Source: DATKAS01 sp963773315
GTDB taxonomy: Bacteria > Actinomycetota > Acidimicrobiia > Acidimicrobiales > DATKAS01
Length of the DNA: 64,000 nucleotides
Reading direction: 5' to 3'
Assembly: GCA_963773315.1 (NCBI GenBank)
Contig: CAVZAF010000009.1
Coordinates: 1 to 64,000 of the forward strand
The position numbers and the translations under genes were made by a program. This document shows, in pieces, positions 13,758 through 23,566 of this stretch. Positions within the stretch are counted from its first letter, which is position 1. Every line of letters starts with the position of its first letter. The notes beneath the pieces are model-generated. The model did not search any database. It worked only from the letters and a program-made list of their open reading frames with translations, and was not told the origin of the DNA.

Positions 13758-15170
13758 TCACGCCACGCGGACGTACTCGAAGTCGACCGGCTTGCCGTTG
13801 ATGCCGACCGACGGCGGTGCCACCCAGCCCGCCATCTTCCCGGGCTCGGTCACCGGGTGCATCAGCGAGCGCACAAACGCCTCGTCGTCCCGAGTCGGCA
13901 GCCACGAGCCGTGGCTCGACTTCCACTCGGCTTCGGTCACGATCTGGCCGTCAGGGCTCACATTGACGTCGCGGAACGCGCCGACCGCACGATTGAACGC
14001 GCGATGCGGCAGGCGCAGCTCGAGCCCCACTTCTGCAAGCGTCCGGTTCCAGCGGTCGACGCCCTTCGCACAGTCGGCGATGTAGTCGTCTTGCAGGGTC
14101 GCGTTCAGTGCTGACAGCGCGGGCACCTCGCGCTCGGAGATCGCGTCGTGCTCCATGGATGGCACCGCACGCGTCGCGTCGTGCAGACGATGGTCGTCGT
14201 CGCGTCGCTCCTCCTGGAAGCGGCCCTTGAGCCCGGATGCGAAGTAGTTCGCCGCGTTGGTCGAGGTCTCGGCGCCGAACAGATCGAGTGACACGCTGTA
14301 GTGGAAGTTCAGGTACCGCTGCAGCGTCGCGGCGTCGATCCCACCGAACGCTCGGATGTCGTCGGTGTCGTGCCGCTTCATGAGCTCGACCGTGCGCTGC
14401 ACGACCCGGCCGACTCCGGTCGCGCCCACGAACATGTGATGCGCTTCCTCCTTCAGCATGAAGTCACACGTGCGTGACAGCGGATCGAACGCGCTCTCGC
14501 GCAGCGACGCGAGCTGGAACTTGCCATCGCGATCGGTGAAGTAGGTGAAGAAGTAGAACGAGAGCCAGTCGGGCGTGGGCTCGTTGAAGGCTCCCAGGAT
14601 GCGCGGGTTGTCCGGATCGCCGGAGTGCCGTTCGAGCAGGTCGTCCGCTTCGTCCCTGCCGTCACGACCGAAGTAGCGGTGCAGGAGGTACACCATCGCC
14701 CACAGGTGACGGCCCTCCTCGACGTTCACCTGGAAGAGGTTGCGCATGTCGTAGAGGCTCGGCGCGGTGCGACAGAGGTGGCGCTGCTGCTCGACCGACG
14801 CCGGCTCGGTGTCACCCTGGACGACGAGGAGGCGGCGAAGCTCGCCGCGGTGCTCGCCCGGGACCTCCTGCCACACCGGCTCGCCCTTCCGATCACCAAA
14901 GGCGATCTGCCGATCGGGTTCCGCGTCGGCGAGGAAGATGCCCCACCGGTACTCGGGCATCCGCACGTAGTCGAAGTTTGCCCAGCCCTCCCGGCCGACC
15001 GAGATCGCCGTGCGCAGGAACACGTCGTCGCCTTGATGCTCGACCGGGCCGAGCGTGCGCCACCAGTCGATGTACTTGGGCAACCAGCCCTCGAGTGCGC
15101 GTTGCAAGCGGAGGTCGTCGGACAGGCCGACGTTGTTCGGGATCTTGGTGTCGAGATCGACGATTGTCAT
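13758..15170 (-). CDS. boxB: Benzoyl-CoA 2,3-epoxidase, oxygenase subunit BoxB
   Basis: The protein has 470 residues, the normal BoxB length. BoxB is a soluble diiron oxygenase that epoxidises CoA-activated benzoate in the aerobic box pathway. The N-terminus (IPNNVGLSDDLRLQRALE, then WLPKYIDWW) and the iron-binding helices EEGRHLWAMVYLLH (about residue 150) and KEEAHHMFVG (about residue 240) are diagnostic. The ATG at 15170 follows a GGGAG ribosome-binding site, and the open frame beyond it is shadow. The reductase boxA and hydrolase boxC are not seen here, although CoA ligases and CoA-transferases that could supply an aryl-CoA are present. It may act on a substituted benzoyl-CoA. The gene is intact, unlike most neighbours. 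Confidence 0.9.
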   Translation of the reverse strand: MTIVDLDTKIPNNVGLSDDLRLQRALEGWLPKYIDWWRTLGPVEHQGDDVFLRTAISVGREGWANFDYVRMPEYRWGIFLADAEPDRQIAFGDRKGEPVWQEVPGEHRGELRRLLVVQGDTEPASVEQQRHLCRTAPSLYDMRNLFQVNVEEGRHLWAMVYLLHRYFGRDGRDEADDLLERHSGDPDNPRILGAFNEPTPDWLSFYFFTYFTDRDGKFQLASLRESAFDPLSRTCDFMLKEEAHHMFVGATGVGRVVQRTVELMKRHDTDDIRAFGGIDAATLQRYLNFHYSVSLDLFGAETSTNAANYFASGLKGRFQEERRDDDHRLHDATRAVPSMEHDAISEREVPALSALNATLQDDYIADCAKGVDRWNRTLAEVGLELRLPHRAFNRAVGAFRDVNVSPDGQIVTEAEWKSSHGSWLPTRDDEAFVRSLMHPVTEPGKMAGWVAPPSVGINGKPVDFEYVRVA

Positions 15171-15251
15171 CGCACGCGCTCCCTGTCGTATGCCGCACGG
15201 AGACCGGTGCCAGCACGCGCCCATCGTACCTCCGAACACTCGGCCATAGCA

Positions 15252-15279
15252 TTGACGGGCGACAGGGAGTGTGTCTAGG
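15252..15279 (+). promoter_or_regulatory. Candidate promoter for the SDR/DUF3500 operon
   Basis: TTGACG (15252-15257) and TCTAGG (15274-15279) are 16 bp apart and end 8 bp before the GTG start, which would give a leaderless or nearly leaderless mRNA. The 14-mer TTGACGGGCGACAG also occurs on the opposite strand upstream of the binding-protein gene at 7676. Confidence 0.4.
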
Positions 15280-15287
15280 GTCGTTGG

Positions 15288-16067
15288 GTGGATCTGGGGA
15301 TCGGGGGGCGCTCGGCCATCGTCTGCGCGTCGAGCCAAGGGCTCGGCCGAGCGTGCGCCGAGGCGCTGGCGGCCGAAGGCGTCAACGTCGTCGTCAACGG
15401 TCGCGACCGCGAGAAGCTCGAGAAGGCCGTCGCAGAGATCGCCGCGAGCGCGAGCGGCGACGTCATCGGCATCGCCGCCGACATCACCGAACCCGCGGGG
15501 CGCGAGGCGCTGCTCGCTGCCTGCCCCGAGCCCGACGTCCTCGTGCTCAACAACCGGGGCCCGAAGCCGGGTCCGTTGGCCGAGGTCACGGATGAAGACT
15601 TCGAGGTGGCGCTCGACCTTCACTACCGCGCGCCGATCGCCCTCGTGCGAGCCGTGCTACCGGGGATGCGAGCGCGCAAGTGGGGCCGCATCGTCGCGAT
15701 CACCTCGGCCATGGTGACGTCACCGAACGAGCACATGGTCACGTCGGTGGGCGCCCGTGCGGGCCTGACCGGCGTGCTCAAGTCGCTCTCGTTCGCCGCC
15801 GCGGCCGACGGCGTCACGATCAACCAGCTCCTCCCGGAGCGGTTCGCGACGCAACGGCAGATCGACAACGCGAACCGCGCGGTCGAGCGCACGGGCGTGA
15901 CGTTCGAGGATGCGTGGGCCGCACAGGCCGCGTCGATCGCCGCGAAGCGTCACGGCGACCCGAGCGAGCTCGGAGCGATGTGCGCGTTCCTCTGCAGCGC
16001 GAAGGCAGGGTTCGTCTCGGGCATGAACGTCCACCTCGACGGTGGGAGCTACAGGGGGATCGTCTGA
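15288..16067 (+). CDS. Atypical short-chain dehydrogenase/reductase family protein
   Basis: The protein is 259 residues long with a clear Rossmann fold. The nucleotide motif CASSQGLGRA lies at residues 13-22, the NAG motif is replaced by NNRGPKPG near 90, and the Ser of ITSAMVTSP is present. The YxxxK active-site pair is absent: the expected region reads TSVGARAGLTG. This matches a divergent SDR branch often called FabG-like, whose activity is poorly understood. The GTG at 15288 comes just after a promoter-like box. The stop overlaps the ATG of the DUF3500 gene (TGATG), so the two are co-translated. Redox or isomerase activity cannot be assumed. Confidence 0.82.
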   Translation: MDLGIGGRSAIVCASSQGLGRACAEALAAEGVNVVVNGRDREKLEKAVAEIAASASGDVIGIAADITEPAGREALLAACPEPDVLVLNNRGPKPGPLAEVTDEDFEVALDLHYRAPIALVRAVLPGMRARKWGRIVAITSAMVTSPNEHMVTSVGARAGLTGVLKSLSFAAAADGVTINQLLPERFATQRQIDNANRAVERTGVTFEDAWAAQAASIAAKRHGDPSELGAMCAFLCSAKAGFVSGMNVHLDGGSYRGIV

Positions 16068-17180
16068 TGCACACGACGTACGAAGCGCCGCAGACCATCG
16101 GGCGAATGATGCTGCTCAGCCAGTCCTTCCTCTACTCGCTCACCGCAGAGCAGCGCCGGGCGTGCGAGTACCCGATGGATCATCCCGGCCGCCTCGACTG
16201 GGACTTCATCCCGAAGTCAGACCGCACAGGCATCCCGCTGTGGCAGCTGAACTTCCACCAGCGCACGCTCGTCCACACGCTGCTGAAGACCGCGCTCAGC
16301 ATGCGCGGCTACACGCAGGCGCTCGAGATCATGGCGATGGAGAACATCTTGCGCGAGCTCGAGGTCGATCGGTTCGGTGTCTCGACCGGCGACTTCCGCT
16401 CGCAGGATCTGTACTACGTGAGCTTCTTCGGCCGTCCGAGCTTCGAGGACACATGGGCCTGGCGGTTCCTTGGCCACCACCTGTCACTGAGCTACACGAT
16501 CGTCGGGCAGCGCTGGCTCTCGGTCACTCCCTGCAACATGGGCGCGCAGCCCGCGGAGATGGGCGTGCTCAGCCCGCTGCGGGCCGACGAAGACCTGGGG
16601 TTCGAGATCTTGCACGGTCTGGGTGACGCCCAGCGCAAGCAGGCGATCATCCATCACGTCGCGCCCGCCGACTACACGACGAGGCAGGTGCCGCGCGTCG
16701 GCAAGGTGGAGTACCCCGACTACCTCGACCTCGGGATCAGCTGGTACCAGATCAACGACCAAGACCGCGAGGCGCTGAAGTTCGAGAAGGACAACCCGCG
16801 CGGCGTCGCCGGATCGGACATGCCCGCCGATCAGGCGCGCAACCTCGTCGACCTCGTCGAGTCGTTCGTGGGCCGGCTCCCTGAAGAGGTCAGCGACCCG
16901 CTACATGGACCGCATCAAGAGCGATGGCCTCGAGAAGCTCTGGTTCTGCTGGGCGGGTGGCCAGGAGAGCGGGACGCCGCACTACTACCGCATCCAAGGC
17001 GCCGACATCCTCATCGAGTTCGACAACGCGATCGACAACGGCAACCACATCCACTCGGTGTGGCGTGACTATCGAGCCGACCTCGGTCATCAGCTGCTGC
17101 TCGACCACTACGAGCACGAGCGTCACCATGGTCATCATCTCGACACGCGGCTGAAGTCATCCGTACCCGAAGATGAGTGA
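16067..17180 (+). CDS. DUF3500 family protein, one frameshift
   Basis: The protein has about 370 residues. The C-terminal hallmark of the family is visible: FCWAGG, HYYRIQGADILIEFDNAI, then NGNHIHSVWRDY and HYEHERHHGHH. The N-terminal half contains LWQLNFHQRTLVHTLL and SVTPCNMGAQPAEM. The frame changes near 16895 (between PEEVSD and MDRIKSDG). DUF3500 has no established biochemical role that I know. The many His and Asp/Glu residues in the C-terminal part would suit metal binding. The start overlaps the upstream SDR stop, and the 3' end overlaps the next gene's ATG by 8 bases, so it belongs tightly to this CoA-linked operon. Confidence 0.78.
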
Positions 17181-19213
17181 GGGCGCTCCGGTCACTCTTC
17201 TGCCCGCAGTCGATCGCCGTCGTCGGCGCGAGCGCTGACTCCGGGCAAGGCCGGCAACGCGATGGTTCGTTCGTTGCTCGGGTTCCCGGGTGACCTCCAT
17301 CTCGTGAACCCGACCGGACGCCCGAGATCGAGGGACGCGCCCGTCGCTCGCTCGGTGCGCGCGATCGGCGCGGCGGTCGACCTCGCGGTGCTCGTCGTGC
17401 CGGCCGAGGCGGTGCCGTCCGCGCTCGAGGACTGCGGTGCTGGTGGTGTGAAGGCCGCGGTGGTGTGCGCCGGCGGATTCGCCGAGACGGCTGGCGGACG
17501 CAGTCCTCCAGGCCGCGGTCGAGGCGATCGCTCACTCGGTACGGCATGCGCGCTGCTCGGACCCAACACCTCGGGGTTCATGAACCCGGTGGACGGCGTG
17601 ATGGCCAACTTCGTGCCCTACGTGACCCGACTCGAGCCCGGGCCAGCCTCGATCGTGGCGAGCAGTGGAGGCATGAACCTGGCGGTGAGCTTTCTCGCCA
17701 GCGGTGAGGGGCTGGGATTGCGGCTCGGCGTGGGGCTGGGGAACACGGTGGACGTGGGCTTCGCCGAGATCCTCGACTTCCTCGCCGACGACGACGCAAC
17801 CAGGGTGATCGGCCTTCACATCGAGGGGGTGGACGACGGCCGAGGGCTGTACGAGGCGGTCGGTCGAGTGTCGAAGCGCGAAGCCTGTCGTGGCGTTGAA
17901 GGTCGGGCGATCCGACGTGGCCGAGTTCGCGCTGTCGCACACCGGGCGTCTGCTCGGCGACTTCGAGGTGTCACCTGCGCCGCGCTCGCCCAGGCCGGCG
18001 CAGTCGTGGTCGACGACGTCGGTCAGCTGGTCGATGCGATGCGAGCGCTGGTCGTGTGCCGCATGCCGCCGTCGCTCGTCGCCGGGCATCGGCGTCGTGA
18101 CGGGGCAAGCCGGACCGGGCCTGTTCATCACCGATGTGCTGCGCAGCCGAGGCGTCTCGGTTCCGACGCTCTCCGAATCGACGGTGAAGGGCCTCGCAGC
18201 GTCTGCTTGCCTCCGCTGACCTTGCTCACGAACCCCGTCGACACTGGCCGTCCGAGCGAGACATTCGGGCAGGTGCTCGCGCTCGTGGCCGCCGACGACG
18301 CGATCGACGCGATGGTGGTGTACGCGCTCAAGGAGAGCGACGTGATCAACCCGGAGGTCGCGTTTCGCACGCCGGGGGTCGCGAGGCGAGCGTGCCCGTC
18401 GTGTTCGGCACGAGCGGCCCCCGCGAGATGCTCGACTTGGTCCGCGCGTGCTCGACGCGATCGGCGTCCCGCAGTACCGCGACGCCCGAGCAGGCGGCCC
18501 GCGCCGTGTGCGCGCTCGTCGAGGACGCGGTGGCAAGAGCTCGGCGAGATCGACGACGGTGCCGCCGTGACCCCGACCGCACCGCCGTTGCCCGACGAGC
18601 TCGCTCGATGAGCATCTGAGCAAGGCGCTGCTCGAAGCACTGGGTGTCGCCACGCCGCAGCGTCGCGCGTGTCGCCGACCGCGAGGCGGCTCGTGACGCG
18701 CTCGCGACGCTCGGCGTCCCGGTCGTCGTGAAGGTCCTCGACCCTGGTGTCGCCCACAAAGCCGAGCTCGGTGGCGTGCACGTCGGCATCACCTCGGCCG
18801 CCGATCTCGAGGTCGCCCTCGACTCGATCGATCGCGATCGCGACCCGTTCTTCACGCGGGTACCTCGTCGAGGCGCAGGTCGCCGGACGGCACCGAGCTG
18901 CTCGTCGGGGGAGTGCGCGATCCGGTGTGGGGTCCGGTCATCGCATTCGGCCGAGGAGGTCGAGACGCGGAGCATCATCGGCCGCGAGTGGCGGGTCGCG
19001 CCGATGACGGATCTCGATGTCGCGGACGCTCGTCGCCGACGTCGATCCGACGCTCGATCCCGACGTCGTCGCGCCGGTGCTCCGCGCGGTCGAAGCGCTG
19101 CTGCTCGCGCATCCGGAGATCATCGAGAGTCGATGTGAACCCCGTGCGGCTCATCCCCGCGGGGGCGGTCGCGCTCGACGCGTTGATCGTGTGCGGAAGG
19201 ACAGGAGGAGTGA
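17173..19213 (+). CDS. NDP-forming acyl-CoA synthetase (acetyl-CoA synthetase ADP-forming type), heavily frameshifted
   Basis: Fragments in three frames assemble one protein. It has an N-terminal CoA-binding Rossmann domain (SIAVVGASAD, then DLAVLVVPAEAVPSALEDCG), a succinyl-CoA-ligase-like domain (ASSGGMNLAVSFLASGEGLGL, VVALKVGRSDVAEFALSHTG) and a C-terminal ATP-grasp_5 domain (VPVVVKVLDPGVAHKAELGG, TELLVGGVRDPVWGPVIAFG, DVNPVRLIPAGAVALDALIV). These enzymes interconvert acyl-CoA + ADP + Pi and acid + CoA + ATP, or activate acids. Frame changes occur near 17205, 17300, 17500, 17880, 18030, 18205, 18380, 18640, 18860 and 19125, among others. The ATG at 17173 overlaps the DUF3500 3' end. The presumed stop at 19211-19213 lies directly behind an AGGAGG that serves the next gene. 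Confidence 0.75.
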
Positions 19214-21451
19214 TGACAACAGCAGGGCGCACTCGACGGGTTGAAGGTCGTCGACTTCGGTCACTACATCGCCGGGCCCGTTGCTCGCGATGTTGCTCGC
19301 CGACGCAGGTGCTGAAGTCATTCACGTCGACCCGCCCGGCGGACCTCGGTGGGACGACCCCGCGAACGCGGTGCTGCAGCGCGGCAAGCGCAGCATCGAG
19401 CTCGATCTGAAGACTGCTGCTGGGGTCGAGTCCGCTGCTCGACCTGGTGCGTCGACGCCGACGTGCTCGTCGAGAACTTCCGGCCCGGCGTCATGGATCG
19501 GCTCGGGCTCGGATACGACGCGATGCAGGCCGCGAACCCTCGCCTCGTCTACTGCTCGATCCCCGGGTTCAGCGGTGACGACCGCGCGTGCGTCGATGCG
19601 AGCGTGGGAGGGCATCGTCTCCGCGGCGACATCGATCTACCGCCCTCCCCGCCGCTTCGGTCCCGCGGGGCCGATCACCGACACCGACCCGTCGTTCAGC
19701 GGCGACGCCGCTGCTGTCGACCTACGCAGCCGCGATCGCCGCGCATGCCGTCGTGGCCGCGCTGCTCGCCCGCGATCGATCGGGGCGAGGCCAGCGTGTC
19801 GAGGTGTCGCTGTTCGACGCGGCGTACGAGGTGTTCGGCCACGAGCTGCAGATGGCGCACAACATGGCCTCGGGTGCGTTCAAGCCGCCGCCTCGGCCGG
19901 GTCTCGGGCACTACAAGTGCAAGGACGGCCGCTGGCTTCACCTCTGCCTCTTCGAGGACCGGCACATGCGGTGGTTCGCGCAGGAGTTCGTCCCCGAGTG
20001 GCTCGCCGAAGGCGTCGCTGAGCCCGATCGGCTCCGGGCCGAGCCCGAGCTGCAAGTCGAGCTGATCAAGCGATTCACCGAGCTGTTCCGCACACGGGAC
20101 GCGGCCGAGTGGGAGCACGACATCAACGAGCGCACCGGGGCACCGTGCGCGGTCTGCCAGACGACTGACGATTGGTTGCGAGTCGACGAGGGTGGTCGCG
20201 ACAGCCATGCGGTCGTGGACGTGGTCGATCCCGTGCTCGGGTCGACGGCGCAGCTCGGTCAGCCCGTCGTGCTGAGTCGCACGCCGCTCACTCCGCGGCC
20301 GCGTGTGATCGGCGAGCGCGGCGACGTTCACCTCTGCGACCGCCGACGGCAGACGTCGACCGGCGAGGCGGCCGCACCACTCGACGGGCGTACGCGTGGT
20401 CGACTTCACGCACGTGCTCGCGGGCCCGACCGCCGGTCGCGTGCTCGCCGAGTACGGCGCCGACGTGATCAAGGTCAACAAGACCGAGGACGTCGCGATC
20501 CCGTGGCACATGTGGATCAACGCGGGCAAGCGGTCGATGCTGCTCGACCTGAAGGCCGCGGAGGTCGACGGACATCATCGCTCGCCTGCTCGCCGACACC
20601 GACGTGGTGAGCCAGAACTTCGCGCTCGGCGTCGCCGATCGGCTCGGCATCGGTGAGGCCGACGCGCGCGCGGCGACACCGGGCGTCGTGTACTCGTCGA
20701 TCAGCGCGTTCGGCTACAGGGGAAGCGCGGCACGTGGCGAGGCCGCGAGGAGCTCGGCCAGGCCGTCGCCGGCCTGCAGGATCGATGGCACAACGAGGAG
20801 GGCGAGCCGGCGATGATGTCGTTCCCGGTGAGCGACGTCGGCAGCGGCCACCTCGCGGCGTTCGGCATCCTGCTCTCGCTCTACCACCGCAACCGCACCG
20901 GTGAAGGCCAGTCGGTGAGCGCGTCGCTCGCGCACACCGCGTCGTTCATCCAAGCGCCGTTCATGCTCGCCTACGACGGCAAGGTCTGGGACCTGCCGCA
21001 CGGGTTCGACGCACGCGGGTGGAACGCCGCGGCATCGCCTCTACAAGGCGAGGCGACGATCGATGGTTCTTCGTCGGTCGTCGACTCGTTCGACGGGATC
21101 GAGGGTCTCGACGGAGTGACGGACGAAGCCGACCGCGAGGCGCGATTCGAGACCGAGGCCGCGCAGGTGTGGGTCGACCGCATCAACGCCGCCGGTGGCG
21201 CAGCCCACTGTCGGTGACCGGAGACGAGGCCGCGGCCGATCCCGTCGCCCGGGCGCGCGGCATCGTCGTCGAGGTCGAGGAAGGCCGACTGACCGTTGGG
21301 CCAGGCCCTCGTCTCTCCGAGCACGCAGGTCGCGTTCGGCCCACCCGGCACCGTCCCCGGCATCGACGGCGAGCAGATCGTCGAAGAGCTCGGGATGTCC
21401 GACCGGTGGGAGGCGCTCGTCGCCGAAGGTGTGGTGGCTGCGCCCACGTGA
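19213..21451 (+). CDS. Second tandem-domain family III CoA-transferase (CaiB/BaiF), frameshifted
   Basis: The architecture is the same as at 9709-11814. Half one has GLKVVDFGHYIAGP, AEVIHVDPPGGPRWDDP, VLQRGKRSIELDLK and VENFRPGVMDRLGL. Half two has VVDFTHVLAGPTAGRVLAEYG, KRSMLLDLKAAE and RTGEGQSVSASLAHTASFI. The ATG at 19213 is preceded by AGGAGG, the strongest ribosome-binding site in this operon. The chain is recovered across about ten frame changes (for example near 19285, 19440, 19585, 19720, 20395, 20570, 20735, 21040 and 21215) and ends VAAPT at 21451. It would transfer CoA between acids, possibly using the thioester made by the preceding synthetase. The repeated fusion suggests that the two halves form one obligate active unit. 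Confidence 0.75.
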
Positions 21452-21459
21452 TACCGAGG

Positions 21460-22677
21460 ATGACCGAGACGATCCAGACGACCGACGCCCGCGTCCAGTC
21501 GGGCATCACCGTGCCGATGCTGCTGGTGCTCGGCGGTCTCAGCGCGGTGCCGCCGCTGTCGTTCGACATGTACCTGCCCGCGCTCCCGCAGGTCGCCGAC
21601 AGCCTCGGCGTGCCCTGAGGCGCAGATCCAGCTCACGCTGTCGGCCTGCTTGCTCGGCCTCGCGTTCGGCCAGCTGTTCGGCGGCCCGGTCAGCGACTCG
21701 CTCGGTCGGCGCCGTCCGCTGCTCGTCGGGGTCGGCGGCTACGCAGCTTGCAGCCTCGCGTGCGCGTTCGCGCCGACCGCGCCTGCCCTCGTCGTTCTTC
21801 GCTTCGCGCAGGGCCTGCTCGGTGGCGTCGCGGTCGTCATCGCCCGTGCGATCGTTCGCGATCGAGAGGAGGGCGCGGCCGCGGCGCGCGTGTTCTCGCT
21901 CCTGATGTTGGTCAGCGGCATCGCGCCGATCGCTGCGCCCCTCTTCGGCGGTCTGCTGATCAACGTGACGTCCTGGCGCGGCATCTTCGTCGTGCTGTCA
22001 CTGCTCGGAGCGGCAGGGCTTGCTCGCTGTCACCGTCATCCTGCCCGAGACGCTCGCGGCCGAGGATGCGCCACTCGGGCGGCGTCGGCCAGACCATCAC
22101 CGTGGCCAAGCGGGTCGTACGACATCGCCCCTCATGGGCTACACGCTCACCGCCGCCTTCTCGTCGGGGGCGCTCTTCTTCTACATCTCGAGCTCGTCGT
22201 TCGTCTTCCAGGACATCTACGGGCTGACTCGTCGACGCAGTACAGCCTGGTGTTCGCGGTGAACGCGGTGGGCCTCATGGCGGTCGGCTGGCTGAACGCC
22301 ACCTCGTGCGGCGGCACGACCCGCCGTCTTGCTGCTCCGCTGGGGCGTCGCGCAGGGAGTCGCAGGATGCGTTCGCGCTGTGCATCGTGCTCTGGCTCGG
22401 ACTCGGGCTGCCAGCGGTGCTGCCGGCGCTGATGGTCACCGTGCTGAGCCTGCCGTTCATCGTCCCGAACGCCACCGCTCTGGCGTTCAGCCCCTACGGC
22501 CGAGAGGCGGGCACGGTGTCCGCGCTGATCGGTGTGCTGCAGTTCGCGGTCGGCGCGATTGCGTCGCCGTCTCGCGAGCGTCGCGGGAGAGGTGACCGCC
22601 TTCTCGATGGCGTTCGGCATGCTCGATCATGGCGCGTCACCGCGCTGGTCACACGCAGGGTGCTGGTGCCGGCATGA
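21460..22677 (+). CDS. MFS transporter, Bcr/CflA (DHA1) type, frameshifted
   Basis: This is a polytopic membrane protein of about 400 residues. TM1 is followed by FDMYLPALPQVADSLG, and the conserved loop GGPVSDSLGRRRPLL is the MFS motif A. RFAQGLLGGVAVVIARAIVRD and WRGIFVVLSLLG match the Bcr/CflA drug-resistance group. Frame changes lie near 21617, 22020, 22080, 22235, 22315, 22370, 22565 and 22625. Members export drugs, sugars or organic acids with protons. It sits 9 bp behind the CoA-transferase and its stop overlaps the ATG of the next gene (ATGA). Export of a pathway intermediate or uptake of the substrate are both possible. Confidence 0.78.
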
Positions 22678-23566
22678 CGATGCGACTCGGGTGTGACGTC
22701 CCGTACTTCGCAGGAGCCCGACGACATCCGGACGTTCGCGCAAAGCGGCGGAGGAGATCGGCTTCGATCACATCGGCTTCTCCGAGCACGTCGCGTCGAG
22801 CACGGCTGACGGAGTACCCGGCCGTCTTCTCGTACGACGATCCCTGGCACGAGTCGTTCACGATGCTCGTCGTTCCTGGCTGCGGTCACGACCACGATCG
22901 AGCTGTCGAGCGCGATGGCGTTGATCACGCTTCGCGATCCGGTGCTGGTGGCCAAGCAGGCCGCCGAGGTCGATCTGCTGCTCGCGACGGCCGGCTGCGG
23001 CTCGCGGTCAGCGTCGGTTGGAACCGAGAGGAGCAGCGAGCGCCTCGGGGTCGATCCCGCGACCCGTGGACGGCGCATCGAGGAGATGGTGCCGCTGGTG
23101 CGCCGGCTCTGTGGGCGAAGACTCGGTCACCCACCATGGTGAGTCGTTCACCCTCGACGAGGTCGGCATCCATCCGAGACCGACGCGCCCGATCCCGATC
23201 TGGATGGGTGGCGGCGGCTTCGAGTCGCAGGGGCACCCGGGCGAGGTCTCGATGCGACGGGCGGCACGGCTGGCCGACGGCTTCAAGCTGATGGCGCCGA
23301 CGGGAGCCGACGTCGAGCACGCGATCGCCACCGCCCGACGTCTGCACGAGCTGGCAGCCGAAGAGGGACGCACGCTCGCAGGTCGAGGCGCGGCTCCTCA
23401 CCCAGCTCACGCCTCCGGACGAGTGGGCGTCGGTCGTCGCGCCAGTATCGCGACTGCCGGCGTCTTCACCCACATCGGGCTCGGCAACCGCATCGTTGGC
23501 GGCACCGTCGACGATCAGATCGCGCTCATCCGCGAGGTCGAGCGCCGCGTTCGATCGGAGCTCTGA
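22674..23566 (+). CDS. Luciferase-like F420-dependent oxidoreductase, frameshifted
   Basis: The chain is about 290 residues. It reads MTMRLGCDVPYFAG, then EEIGFDHIGFSEHVASS, ALITLRDPVLVAKQAAEVDLL, AVSVGWN, then IPIWMGGGGF and AARLADGFKLMAP. This is the usual order for the LLM-class F420-dependent family with the TIM barrel and the conserved WMGG loop. Frame changes occur near 22735, 22825, 22985, 23050, 23110, 23385 and 23440. The ATG at 22674 overlaps the MFS stop; a second in-frame ATG at 22680 is equally possible. It is followed without a gap by a MetE-like gene, so the pair probably acts in one pathway. Substrate unknown. Confidence 0.78.
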
